From an uncultured Oscillospiraceae bacterium (GTDB taxonomy: Bacteria; Bacillota; Clostridia; Oscillospirales; Oscillospiraceae), in NCBI GenBank assembly GCA_900752305.1, contig CAADUV010000044.1, positions 1 to 12,559 of the forward strand: a stretch of DNA of 12,559 bases, written 5' to 3'. Made by a program: the position numbers and the translations under genes. Positions 1 to 6,420 of this stretch are shown here, piece by piece. Every line of letters starts with the position of its first letter. Within the stretch, counting starts at the first letter, position 1. A model generated the notes under the pieces. That model searched no databases and had not been told where the DNA came from. It saw nothing but the letters and a program-made list of their open reading frames with translations.

Positions 1-1287
1 CGGCGGAGAGACAACCAGCCGCGCCAGGGGCCGCGCCGCAGGGCCCTGCCGCACCAGGCAGAGCACCATAGAGGGCACCCCACGCCCCAGCGCCTGGAAC
101 ACCCCCTGATAGGCGATGTTGGCGCCGGCGAACAGATAGCCCAGGGCGATGATGCGCACCGCACGGGTGCAGAGGGTCAGGGTCTGTTGGGTCAGGGCGA
201 AGATGCCCACGATCTGGCTCGAAAACCCTTCCAGCACCACCAGGCACACCCCTATGATCACCAGCGTGTCGATCATGCCCCAGCGGATGCCCGCTCGCAC
301 TCGTTCCTTGTCCCCGCTGCCGTAGTTGAAGGCAATGACGGGAATCATGGCGTTGTTCATGCCAAAGGCGGCGAAAAACGCGAACTGCTGGATTTTATAG
401 TAGACCCCATAGGCGGTCACCGCACTGGCGGACAGAGTGCCGAAGATGACGTTGACGCCGTAGGTCAAAAAGCTGCCCACCGCCTGCATGATGATGGCCG
501 GGAAGCCCACGCTGAGGATCTCCTTCATGACCTTCCCTTCCGGAATCAGATAACGCACCCCCGCCGGCACCTCTCGGTTGCAGGTGTACTGGAAGACCAT
601 AAAGAGCACAAAGGACACCATCTGCCCGATGACCGTTGCATAGGCTGCACCCGCCACCCCCAGCTCCGGCGCACCAAAGTAACCGAAGATGAGGATAGGG
701 TCTAAAATGATGTTGGTCGCCGCACCGGATACCTGGGCGATGGTGGACAGCACCGCATGACCGGTGGCCTGGAGCAGCTTCTCATAGATGGTAAAGAGCA
801 CCTGCCCAAAGGAGTAGACACAGCAGATGGTCAGATAGCTCCCTGCCAGCTCCAGCACCAGCGGGTCACTGGTCTGGGTGAACAGATAGGGACGCACCCC
901 AAAGAGGCCGAAGAGCAGGAAGAGCACATAGATGCACACCCCCAGGAACAAGCCGTTCCCAGCCACTTTGCCAGCCTTTTCTCGGTCGCCCTGCCCCATA
1001 CTCCGAGCCAACAGGGCGTTGCCCCCCACGCCAGTGCCCACACCCAGGGCGACGATGAGCATCTGGATGGGAAAGGCCAGGGTCAGAGCGTTCATGGCGT
1101 AGTCCCCCATGCCCGTCACCTCTGCCGTGTCCTGCATGGCACTGACAAAGTAGCTGTCCACAATGTTGTAGCAGGCTTGGATGACCAGGGAACAGATGAG
1201 GGGGATGCCCAGGGAGCGCAAGAGCTTTGGGATAGGCGTGACCGCCATAGGGCTGGCGCTGTCTGGGTTAGATGTGGGATTTCTCAT
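1..1287 (-). CDS. MATE family efflux transporter (C-terminus beyond window)
   Basis: Reading on the minus strand from the ATG at 1287-1285, the frame is open to base 1, giving 429 residues of a protein that continues past the left edge. It looks like a multidrug/toxin extrusion (MATE) antiporter of the inner membrane, which exports organic cations or drugs using a Na+ or H+ gradient. Seen: an N-terminal segment with PIPKLLRSLGIPLI then a helix ending in NIVDSYFVS, the typical MATE start; about ten hydrophobic segments; the second-half repeat with VGFPAIIMQAVGSFLTYGVN and MNNAMIPVIAFNYGSGDKER, matching the family's repeated bundle. Start choice: GGAGGG at 1299-1294 lies six bases from the ATG. 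The last 20 or so visible residues are less hydrophobic than expected for a membrane helix, but the window edge prevents judgement. Substrate is unknown. It is divergent from the gene at 1536 and has its own promoter and a structured leader. Confidence 0.93.
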   Translation of the reverse strand, partial: MRNPTSNPDSASPMAVTPIPKLLRSLGIPLICSLVIQACYNIVDSYFVSAMQDTAEVTGMGDYAMNALTLAFPIQMLIVALGVGTGVGGNALLARSMGQGDREKAGKVAGNGLFLGVCIYVLFLLFGLFGVRPYLFTQTSDPLVLELAGSYLTICCVYSFGQVLFTIYEKLLQATGHAVLSTIAQVSGAATNIILDPILIFGYFGAPELGVAGAAYATVIGQMVSFVLFMVFQYTCNREVPAGVRYLIPEGKVMKEILSVGFPAIIMQAVGSFLTYGVNVIFGTLSASAVTAYGVYYKIQQFAFFAAFGMNNAMIPVIAFNYGSGDKERVRAGIRWGMIDTLVIIGVCLVVLEGFSSQIVGIFALTQQTLTLCTRAVRIIALGYLFAGANIAYQGVFQALGRGVPSMVLCLVRQGPAARPLARLVVSPP

Positions 1288-1293
1288 AGTAAA

Positions 1294-1316
1294 CCCTCCA
1301 GAATGATGATTTTGGA
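1294..1316 (-). promoter_or_regulatory. Hairpin overlapping the MATE ribosome binding site
   Basis: TCCAAAA (1316-1310) can pair with TTCTGGA (1303-1297), seven pairs with one G-U. The 3' arm contains the first part of the GGAGGG Shine-Dalgarno sequence (1299-1294). Folding would partly mask ribosome entry. The stem is short, so this is only suggestive. Confidence 0.3.
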
Positions 1317-1360
1317 GACTTTTCAGCGGGAAAGCTGCCACAACCCGTCTGCCGCACAAC

Positions 1361-1397
1361 AAAAAATGCGCAAATCCTCGCTTGGATTTGCGCATTT
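1361..1397 (-). terminator. Terminator-like hairpin in the MATE 5' leader (possible attenuator)
   Basis: A perfect 14-bp stem (1397-1384 with 1377-1364, six-base loop) ends in a run of six T on the minus strand (1366-1361), the form of an intrinsic terminator. It lies about ten bases after the predicted transcription start and before the MATE gene. No gene ends here because the flanking genes are divergent, so an ordinary 3'-end role is unlikely. Attenuation of the MATE transcript is an inference; it could instead stabilise the 5' end or end a very short RNA. Confidence 0.6.
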
Positions 1398-1415
1398 CTG
1401 CTACACAGCACCTGT

Positions 1416-1445
1416 AGTGTATCAAATTTTTTGTTCGATTGTCAA
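1416..1445 (-). promoter_or_regulatory. Promoter of the MATE gene
   Basis: On the minus strand a perfect TTGACA (1445-1440) is followed after 18 bases by TACACT (1421-1416), a good sigma-70-type -35/-10 pair. Transcription would start near 1408, leaving a leader of about 120 bases before the MATE start codon. Confidence 0.7.
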
Positions 1446-1454
1446 GTGTTTTTG

Positions 1455-1483
1455 TTGCCCTTCCAGTCTATCTATGATATGCT
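1455..1483 (+). promoter_or_regulatory. Promoter of the small membrane protein gene
   Basis: TTGCCC (1455-1460) and TATGCT (1478-1483) are spaced 17 bases apart; an alternative -10, TAGAAT at 1483-1488 with an upstream TG, overlaps it. The site is only nine bases from the -35 of the divergent MATE promoter, so the two promoters could compete. Confidence 0.5.
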
Positions 1484-1535
1484 AGAATTGTACAAAAAAG
1501 AGACTTCCATCCAACCGCAGAACAGGAGGTATCCC

Positions 1536-1835
1536 ATGAAACGACCCTATTTCAAACTCATCCTAGGCGCCGTCTTCTGGCTCAGCGCCACCATCATCCT
1601 GGCCGCCCTCATGATCTCCGCCGCCACTGTGTCCACCACGCTCACCAGCTTTCCCACCGACTCCACCCCCTTTCTAGAAGCACTCTGGGGCACACCCTAT
1701 GCCAACGAGAGCACCCAGGGGCATTTGGGCGCCCTGGTCTTTTGGTTCTTTATCTTCGCCCAGTACATCGCCGCCATCGGTCTTTTCGTCTCCGCCACCC
1801 GTGACAGCAAAAAGGACAAAGGGGACACCCCATAA
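1536..1835 (+). CDS. Small two-helix membrane protein, unknown function
   Basis: 99 residues from the ATG at 1536, which follows AGGAGG (1524-1529) at a good distance; longer in-frame versions upstream lack a ribosome binding site and run through the promoter. Seen: a basic N-terminus (MKRPYFK), a hydrophobic helix at about residues 8-31, a polar external-type loop rich in Ser/Thr (about 32-62), a second helix at about 64-88, and a short charged tail (RDSKKDKGD). The arrangement fits an inner-membrane protein with both ends inside. I do not recognise a family. It stands alone: a promoter lies upstream and a strong terminator directly follows the tandem TAA TAG stops. Confidence 0.8.
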   Translation: MKRPYFKLILGAVFWLSATIILAALMISAATVSTTLTSFPTDSTPFLEALWGTPYANESTQGHLGALVFWFFIFAQYIAAIGLFVSATRDSKKDKGDTP

Positions 1836-1847
1836 TAGGGATACAGC

Positions 1848-1882
1848 AAACGCCGTCAAGTCCTCGCTTGACGGCGTTTTTT
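1848..1882. terminator. Bidirectional intrinsic terminator
   Basis: Stem AACGCCGTCAAG (1849-1860) pairs with CTTGACGGCGTT (1867-1878) around a six-base loop, with T run 1877-1882 for the plus-strand gene ending at 1835. On the minus strand the same hairpin ends in TTT and lies just beyond the DUF2798 stop at 1891, so it probably serves both convergent genes. Confidence 0.85.
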
Positions 1883-1890
1883 GACTTTGC

Positions 1891-2379
1891 TCAGTGCTGT
1901 GCTGCGGCCTGAGCGGCCAGCTGCTTTTTAAAAATCTTCCGAAAACACCATCGGGTCGCAGGCCCCGCGGCGAACAACTGCCACAGCAGCGCCATGGGGA
2001 AGTTCCGCCGGATGGTGTCGAACCAGTTGGCGATAAACTGTCCATCCACCCCAGTGAAGATGACCGTTGCCACCAGGCTCATGGTGGGGCACATGATGAG
2101 GACGGTGCAGCTGGAGATCATGATGGTGATGAAGAACGGATTGTCCTGCCCCGGCGTCACATGGCGGAAGGCCAGAGAGCGCCCCACTCGGTTGCCGAAA
2201 AGGGTGGAAAAGACAAACACGAACACGCACATAAACGCAGCCTCTTTCAGCGCCAGCCAGAACACCTTGTTCTCCATCCCGCCCACCTTGGCGGCCACGT
2301 TATACAGCTCCATGCCATAGGCCATAAAGACCGACATCAAGATCCCGAACACAACTCCCTGTCCTTTGGTTTGTGGCAT
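1891..2379 (-). CDS. DUF2798 family membrane protein
   Basis: 162 residues from the ATG at 2379-2377, which follows AAAGGAGG at an eight-base spacing. An in-frame ATG at 2400 (169 residues) is possible, but the strong ribosome binding site lies downstream of it. Seen: MPQTKGQGVVFGILMSVFMA then four hydrophobic segments at about 8-28, 43-62, 83-108 and 128-150, as two tandem halves of a helix pair; the second half has NPFFITIMISSCTVLIMCPT. The opening 'MPxTK...VVFGxLM' and the duplicated helix pair are typical of DUF2798 proteins, whose biochemical role is not established. The tail is Ala/Gln rich (QLAAQAAAQH). It is convergent with the 99-residue protein and divergent from the methyltransferase gene, so it is a single-gene unit. 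Its roughly 136-base leader is unusually long. Confidence 0.88.
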   Translation of the reverse strand: MPQTKGQGVVFGILMSVFMAYGMELYNVAAKVGGMENKVFWLALKEAAFMCVFVFVFSTLFGNRVGRSLAFRHVTPGQDNPFFITIMISSCTVLIMCPTMSLVATVIFTGVDGQFIANWFDTIRRNFPMALLWQLFAAGPATRWCFRKIFKKQLAAQAAAQH

Positions 2380-2410
2380 CACAAACGCCTCCTTTTTCAT
2401 TCTGAATCCC

Positions 2411-2450
2411 TCTGCGGAGCAACAAAAAAAGCCTGTAATGCTCCGGCAGA
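2411..2450 (-). promoter_or_regulatory. Stem-loop in the DUF2798 leader
   Basis: In the minus-strand transcript, TCTG-C-CGGAGCA (2450-2439) pairs with TGCTCCG-CAGA (2421-2411): 11 pairs with one bulged base and a 17-base loop that contains a run of seven T. It sits between the predicted transcription start (about 2516) and the ribosome binding site. I match it to no known riboswitch class. Confidence 0.4.
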
Positions 2451-2522
2451 ATGACCGAATGACACTACACGCTTTCCGTTTTTCACAGAACGAACGCCCC
2501 GCGATGGATTTGGTTTGACCGT

Positions 2523-2552
2523 AGTATAACAAATCCCGGCGGCCGTTGTCAA
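2523..2552 (-). promoter_or_regulatory. Promoter of the DUF2798 gene
   Basis: TTGACA (2552-2547) and TATACT (2528-2523) on the minus strand are spaced 18 bases apart. The -35 lies 12 bases from the -35 of the divergent methyltransferase promoter. Confidence 0.75.
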
Positions 2553-2564
2553 GGCTCGGATTTT

Positions 2565-2592
2565 TTGCATTCCGCCGGTTCTGTGCTATAAT
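2565..2592 (+). promoter_or_regulatory. Promoter of the methyltransferase gene
   Basis: TTGCAT (2565-2570) and a perfect TATAAT (2587-2592) with an extended -10 TG, 16-base spacing. The start codon lies 39 bases beyond the -10, preceded by AAGGAGG (2617-2623). Confidence 0.75.
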
Positions 2593-2630
2593 GACAGCAA
2601 AGAAACGCTTTCAATCAAGGAGGCAATCCT

Positions 2631-3860
2631 ATGAACAACAACCAACCCGGTGACCGCTACCTCCGTTCCCTCGGCCTCCGTCCCGCCCAGGACAGCGATG
2701 CCCTCGCCGCCCAGCTCCGACAAGCCGTGGGCGATGCCCAAGCGGAAGCGGCGCTTGATGCCCTCTATCGCCGCCAGCAACAGCAAGCCAGCGGCACCTT
2801 AGACCGCCAGGAGACGGCCACATTCTACGACCTGAAAAACCAGCACCCTCAGGCCAGCCTCATCCTCTCTGCCGCCCACGACTGGGATCTGCTCTGCCAG
2901 ACCTGCCAGTGGGTCACCCAGCATCCGGACGCCTTCGGCGCCACCATCCTGGACGTAGGTTGTGACTGCGGCCTGCTCTCCTGCTTCTTGGCACAGACCT
3001 TCCCCCACTCCCGCATCACCTCCATCGACCGCAGCGCCAACGGCATCCACGCCGCCCAGCAGCTGGCGGAGCGGCTGGGGCTAACCAACATCACCTTCCT
3101 CCACGCCGACCTGGAAACCCTGCCGCCCATGGAATTTGACACGGTCTTCTCCTCCCGAACAGTCCAGGAGAACTACGACCCCCTGTTGGAGAACGCCCGC
3201 TTCCTCCCCCTCACCCACCAGGGACGCATCTGCGCCCAGGTGTTCCAGCGCTACACCGGCCTTTTGTGCCAGTTCGTCAAGTCCGGCGGCACGTTTGTCA
3301 CAATAGAACGGATGGAGCGGGATCGGGTTTTTCTGGGCTACTGCCTGGCGCTGCACAGCCAGGGGCTGGATCTGATGCCAGAGAGCCACCAGGAGCTGCA
3401 CTGCCAAGAAGGCGACCACACCACCACCCTGCAAGCGTTCTGCGGCGTGAAAGAGGGACGCACCACTCCCACCGATGCAGAGGACTTCTTCATCGCCACC
3501 TTCCAGGACGCCCTCACCTGGCAGCCCCGCCACTTGGACGTGGAGGGGGAGCTGATCTTGGAGCTGTGCGCCCAAGATCTCATCCGCGGCCACTTCCTCC
3601 ACAACCCCCAGGGGGCACGGGTGGGCAAGCTGGCCATCTACACCTCCAAGTTCGACCCAGAGGAGCTGTTCTACTACCAGGGCATCCTGGGACAGCCCGT
3701 GCAGGTTCATCGGCTCAGCCGAGGGGAGCTGTCGGACGTGCTCGCCCTGTTGGAGACCGACCTTGCCACCCTCACCGCCAGCACCCTTTCCGCTCGCCCG
3801 TTCTCCTTCCAGGACGGAGTGGAATTGCTGCTGCCGTTGGAAGAATCGGAGGAAAATTGA
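2631..3860 (+). CDS. Class I SAM-dependent methyltransferase-like protein
   Basis: 409 residues from the ATG at 2631, seven bases after AAGGAGG. A Rossmann-type methyltransferase core is visible: beta1/motif I ILDVGCDCGLLS at residues 106-117; the acidic residue ending beta2 (SIDRSANG, D133), which in this fold contacts the SAM ribose; a following helix (AAQQLAERLG); NITFLHADLETL as the beta3 region; and FDTVFSSRTVQEN as motif IV. The core is preceded by about 100 residues that are helical and Gln/Ala rich, and followed by about 190 residues with no domain I can name. Motif I deviates from DxGxGxG: the middle Gly is Asp112. The substrate is unknown; small molecule, protein or RNA are all open. 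It has its own promoter and is not in an operon. It might be a degenerate methyltransferase-fold protein. Confidence 0.8.
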   Translation: MNNNQPGDRYLRSLGLRPAQDSDALAAQLRQAVGDAQAEAALDALYRRQQQQASGTLDRQETATFYDLKNQHPQASLILSAAHDWDLLCQTCQWVTQHPDAFGATILDVGCDCGLLSCFLAQTFPHSRITSIDRSANGIHAAQQLAERLGLTNITFLHADLETLPPMEFDTVFSSRTVQENYDPLLENARFLPLTHQGRICAQVFQRYTGLLCQFVKSGGTFVTIERMERDRVFLGYCLALHSQGLDLMPESHQELHCQEGDHTTTLQAFCGVKEGRTTPTDAEDFFIATFQDALTWQPRHLDVEGELILELCAQDLIRGHFLHNPQGARVGKLAIYTSKFDPEELFYYQGILGQPVQVHRLSRGELSDVLALLETDLATLTASTLSARPFSFQDGVELLLPLEESEEN

Positions 3861-3946
3861 ACGGTTTTCTTGCCAGTGACGCAGGTTTATAGGGAGCATT
3901 TTTATGGGTGTTTGTGCTAATTTGACCTTTTTTTAACTGGGGCGGA

Positions 3947-3975
3947 TTGACACTGGATGCTTTCTGTGTTATCGT
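3947..3975 (+). promoter_or_regulatory. Putative promoter of the 4096 gene
   Basis: A perfect TTGACA (3947-3952) is followed after 17 bases by TATCGT (3970-3975). This gives a leader of about 115 bases before the gene at 4096. Confidence 0.55.
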
Positions 3976-3988
3976 CAGGAATAGAAGG

Positions 3989-4000
3989 GTATGCGCATAC
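3989..4000. promoter_or_regulatory. 12-bp perfect palindrome downstream of promoter (operator candidate)
   Basis: GTATGCGCATAC is a perfect inverted repeat, extended by GG/TC with one wobble pair, located 14 bases after the -10 box. Its place next to the start site fits a repressor operator, but no regulator is encoded alongside. Confidence 0.3.
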
Positions 4001-4095
4001 TCCGTAAAATCGCAAGTATAGGTTATCAAGTACGTTCTATCAGTAATGTAGTCTTATATCGGGCGCTAAAATTTTAAAGTCAGGAGGAACTCGTT

Positions 4096-4398
4096 ATGTT
4101 GCGAAAACATCTCCCGAAACTCATCGGCGTTGTGATTCTGCTCTTCCTTTTTTCTGTCCTGCTGATTCCCGATTTGGCGCTTCGCACGGCAGTGTTCTGG
4201 CGTTCCCCCGTCAAAGCATTTACCATGGAATATGAGGAAGATGTCGCATACGAGAAACGGGATGGGTTAGATGAAAACACCAAGTTGTATCGCATCACGA
4301 AAAATATTCCTCACGAAGAGGCTACAGATGCTGACCTTGTTATATGGCAGGTCAGTCGTTGGGGACCATTTTACATCGGAGATTATTACGGCTGGTGA
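4096..4398 (+). CDS. Small membrane-anchored protein, unknown function
   Basis: 100 residues from the ATG at 4096, eight bases after AGGAGG (4082-4087). Seen: a basic start (MLRKHLPK), one hydrophobic helix at about residues 9-29 with no signal-peptidase or lipobox motif, then a soluble part of about 70 residues with acidic stretches (EYEEDVAYEK) and an aromatic end (RWGPFYIGDYYGW). It is probably a signal-anchored protein with the C-terminal part outside. I recognise no family. Base composition is visibly poorer in GC than the genes on both sides, with many A/T-ending codons, hinting at a separate origin. A terminator follows at 4434. Confidence 0.7.
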   Translation: MLRKHLPKLIGVVILLFLFSVLLIPDLALRTAVFWRSPVKAFTMEYEEDVAYEKRDGLDENTKLYRITKNIPHEEATDADLVIWQVSRWGPFYIGDYYGW

Positions 4399-4433
4399 CC
4401 GCGGCCCCTGCTCCCAAAGAAGCAATCATACCC

Positions 4434-4464
4434 ACGCCGCCAAGGATGCCTTGGCGGCGTTTTC
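4434..4464 (+). terminator. Intrinsic terminator after the 4096 gene
   Basis: A perfect 12-bp GC-rich stem (4434-4445 with 4449-4460), three-base loop and T-rich tail (4460-4464). Confidence 0.85.
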
Positions 4465-4485
4465 TATGGCCGGGGCATATTTTCC

Positions 4486-4514
4486 TTGCGTCTCGATGGA
4501 ATTTACGGTACACT
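4486..4514 (+). promoter_or_regulatory. Promoter of the AgcS symporter gene
   Basis: TTGCGT (4486-4491) and TACACT (4509-4514) with a 17-base spacer. The leader of about 55 bases holds a small hairpin (GGAGA 4521-4525 with TCTCC 4534-4538) and is too short for a glycine riboswitch. Confidence 0.55.
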
Positions 4515-4573
4515 GAGACCGGAGAGAATGCAATCTCCTTCCAAAAAAAGAAAGTTAAGAAAGAGGGTTTTCC

Positions 4574-6112
4574 ATGCATCCATTATTTAAGGCGGTCAAT
4601 GCGGTCTGTGATAAACTCCAAGTGGTCTCTAACCTGTTTTGGGATTTTCCGACCAACTTTGACTGGTACGCTAACATCCCCATCCTGGGGAACTTCAGCC
4701 TGGCCATCATCCTTTTGATCGGCTCCGGCATCTTCTTCACCTGTCAGCTTCGCTTCATCCAGGTGCGGAAATTCAAGTACGGCCTCCACGTCCTGAAAAC
4801 CCAGAAGGCTAAGACGGGCATCTCCCCCCTGGCCTCCTTCCTGCTCTCCACCGCCATGCGTGTGGGACCGGGCAACATCCTGGGCGTCACCGGCGCCATC
4901 AGCATCGGCGGCCCCGGCGCTCTGTTCTGGATGTGGTTCTCCGCCTTCTTCGGCATGGCCACCGCCTTCACCGAATCCACTCTGTCCCAGATCTTCAAGG
5001 AGAAGAAGAATGACGAGTACATCGGCGGCCTCCCCTTCTACGGCAGCCGTCTGTTGAAGGGCGCTGCATGGGTAGGTGTGGCCCTGTCCCTGCTCTACAT
5101 CCTCTACGCCCTCCTCTGCCTGCCGGCACAAGGCTTCAACACCATCTCCGCCGTAGTCTCCATGGCCTCCATCCTCACCGGCACTGAGATCGCCGCAGGC
5201 GCTCCCATCTACTGGATCACCTTCGCCATCCTCATCGTCCTGGTGGCCTTCGTAGCCTTCGGCGGCACCAAAAAGGTGGCCAAGGTCACCGACGTCATCG
5301 TGCCCATCATGGCCGTTGTCTACGTCCTCACCGTCCTGGTGCTCATCGTCCTGAACATCACCCGCATCCCCTGGTTCTTCTACGCCGTCTTCACCCAGGC
5401 CTTCCGTCCGGAAGCCGTCTTTGGCGGCGCTTTCGGCATCGCCCTGGTTCAGGGCGTCAAGCGCGGTCTGATGTCCAACGAAGCCGGTCAGGGTACCATC
5501 ACCATGCCCGCCGCCGCTTCCGACGCCAAGCATCCCTGTGACCAGGGCTGCGTCCAGGCCCTGGGCGTGTTCCTGGACACCATCGTCATCTGCACCCTCA
5601 CCGGTTTTGTGGTCATCATGGGTCGCGTCTGGCTCACCGATGCCGCTGACGCCTGGTTCGAGCTGGACAAGCTGCCCAAGTTCCTGGCTTCCTGCGCCGA
5701 GCTGACCCCAGGTACCGCCCTGAACGGTGCTGTCACCTTCCTGGTGACCCTGTGCTTCGGCCTGTTCGCCTTCACCTGCCTGGTGGGCTTCCTGTCCTTC
5801 AGCGAGATCTGCGCCAACCGCATCTCCCGCAGCCGCGCCTGGATCACCATCGTCCACCTGCTCTGCCTGGTGGTCATCGCCTTCGGCGTCGTCACCAGCA
5901 TCGCCGGTCTGGATCTGGGCTCCCTGTGGAACATGTCCGACTTCGCCAACATCGTCATCGCCTATTGCAACATCCCCCTGCTGTACATCGGCTTCAAGTA
6001 CGTCAAGCGTGCCACCCGTCACTTCGACCTGGGCGATGGCACCCCCTTCACCTCCGACGTGATCGGCATCGACGTGCCCCTGTGGGACGAGAAGGCAAAG
6101 GAAGAAAAGTAA
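4574..6112 (+). CDS. agcS: AgcS family sodium:alanine/glycine symporter
   Basis: 512 residues from the ATG at 4574, six bases after AGAGGG (4562-4567). This is an alanine-or-glycine:cation symporter (AGCS family), an inner-membrane carrier that imports small neutral amino acids with Na+. Seen: about ten hydrophobic helices; the family signature around VGPGNILGVTGAISIGGPGA continuing into FWMWFSAFFGMATAFTE (from about residue 97); GGLPFYG; and the second signature MSNEAGQGTITMPAAASDAK followed by QALGVFLDTIVICTLTG. Length is slightly above the family norm, because of an N-terminal extension of roughly 35 residues before the first helix. The exact amino acid carried cannot be read from sequence. 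It is transcribed alone. No clear terminator lies directly after the stop; an IS3 remnant starts 12 bases later and may have displaced it. Confidence 0.93.
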   Translation: MHPLFKAVNAVCDKLQVVSNLFWDFPTNFDWYANIPILGNFSLAIILLIGSGIFFTCQLRFIQVRKFKYGLHVLKTQKAKTGISPLASFLLSTAMRVGPGNILGVTGAISIGGPGALFWMWFSAFFGMATAFTESTLSQIFKEKKNDEYIGGLPFYGSRLLKGAAWVGVALSLLYILYALLCLPAQGFNTISAVVSMASILTGTEIAAGAPIYWITFAILIVLVAFVAFGGTKKVAKVTDVIVPIMAVVYVLTVLVLIVLNITRIPWFFYAVFTQAFRPEAVFGGAFGIALVQGVKRGLMSNEAGQGTITMPAAASDAKHPCDQGCVQALGVFLDTIVICTLTGFVVIMGRVWLTDAADAWFELDKLPKFLASCAELTPGTALNGAVTFLVTLCFGLFAFTCLVGFLSFSEICANRISRSRAWITIVHLLCLVVIAFGVVTSIAGLDLGSLWNMSDFANIVIAYCNIPLLYIGFKYVKRATRHFDLGDGTPFTSDVIGIDVPLWDEKAKEEK

Positions 6113-6184
6113 CCAACCGAACACTGAACTGCCCCAATTTATACGGACAGCACAAAAAGGCCCCTATGTAGGAAATATTAAATT

Positions 6185-6412
6185 TTAAGCGGAGTGGCGC
6201 AGCGTTAGCGGCGCCACTCCAGTTCTATTCTGGATGCGCTCGTGGTTATAAAAGTAAATATATCTGTCGATCAAATTATCTGCTTCCCTGAATGTATTTG
6301 GTTTGTGCCGATAGATATATTCTGTTTTCAGAATAGAAAAGAAATTTTCTGCCATTGCGTTGTCCTAAGGATTTCCTTTCCTTGACATCGAAGGCGTTAT
6401 GCCGTAAAAAGG
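6185..6412 (-). pseudogene. IS3-family transposase OrfB, C-terminal fragment with internal stop
   Basis: Minus-strand translation gives PFYGITPSMSRKGNP, a TAG stop at 6367-6365, then DNAMAENFFSILKTE continuing through YIYRHKP, DRYIYFYNHERIQ and APLTLRHSA to TAA. This is the conserved end of the rve integrase domain; the Glu of AENFFSILKTE is in the region that carries the last acidic residue of the DDE triad. About 75 codons remain of a protein normally near 280 residues, the N-terminal part with the first two acidic residues is gone, and one codon before DNA is now TAG. The transposase cannot function. The GGAGTGGCGC/GCGCCACTCC hairpin (6191-6220) lies inside its last codons and might end agcS transcripts. 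Confidence 0.88.
6191..6220. repeat. 10-bp perfect inverted repeat in the IS remnant
   Basis: GGAGTGGCGC (6191-6200) and GCGCCACTCC (6211-6220) flank a ten-base loop; the following plus-strand sequence AGTTCTATTCT is only mildly T-rich. It is the first strong hairpin after agcS and could act as a weak terminator. Confidence 0.5.
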
Positions 6413-6420
6413 AGTACAAC

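Larger units (their letters stand above)
6125..6412 (-). mobile_element. Truncated IS3-family insertion sequence, 3' end only
   Basis: An AT-richer segment wedged between agcS and the GNAT gene. Its minus strand encodes the end of an IS3-family transposase (stop at 6187-6185), followed by about 60 bases to TGAACTGCCCC (6125-6135, plus strand), which resembles the TG-starting terminal inverted repeats of IS150-type elements. The other end, OrfA and most of OrfB are absent, so this is a dead remnant. The matching inverted repeat and target duplication cannot be found in the window. The element end being at 6125 is inference from memory of such repeats; the transposase identity is clear. Confidence 0.75.

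Noticed and set aside
187..1485. Two plus-strand open frames (187-705 and 757-1485) across the MATE region
   Set aside because: They are antisense to a clear MATE protein and their sequences are low-complexity His/Asp/Gln rich; the second even runs through the MATE promoter.
4515..4573. Glycine riboswitch ahead of agcS
   Set aside because: Such riboswitches often precede this gene family, but the leader is only about 55 bases and holds just a 5-bp hairpin with none of the conserved glycine aptamer core.
4583..6124. 513-codon open frame on the minus strand opposite agcS
   Set aside because: Its composition (Asp/Glu/Gly/Gln repeats) is the antisense of hydrophobic codons in a membrane protein; the agcS frame has full family signatures.
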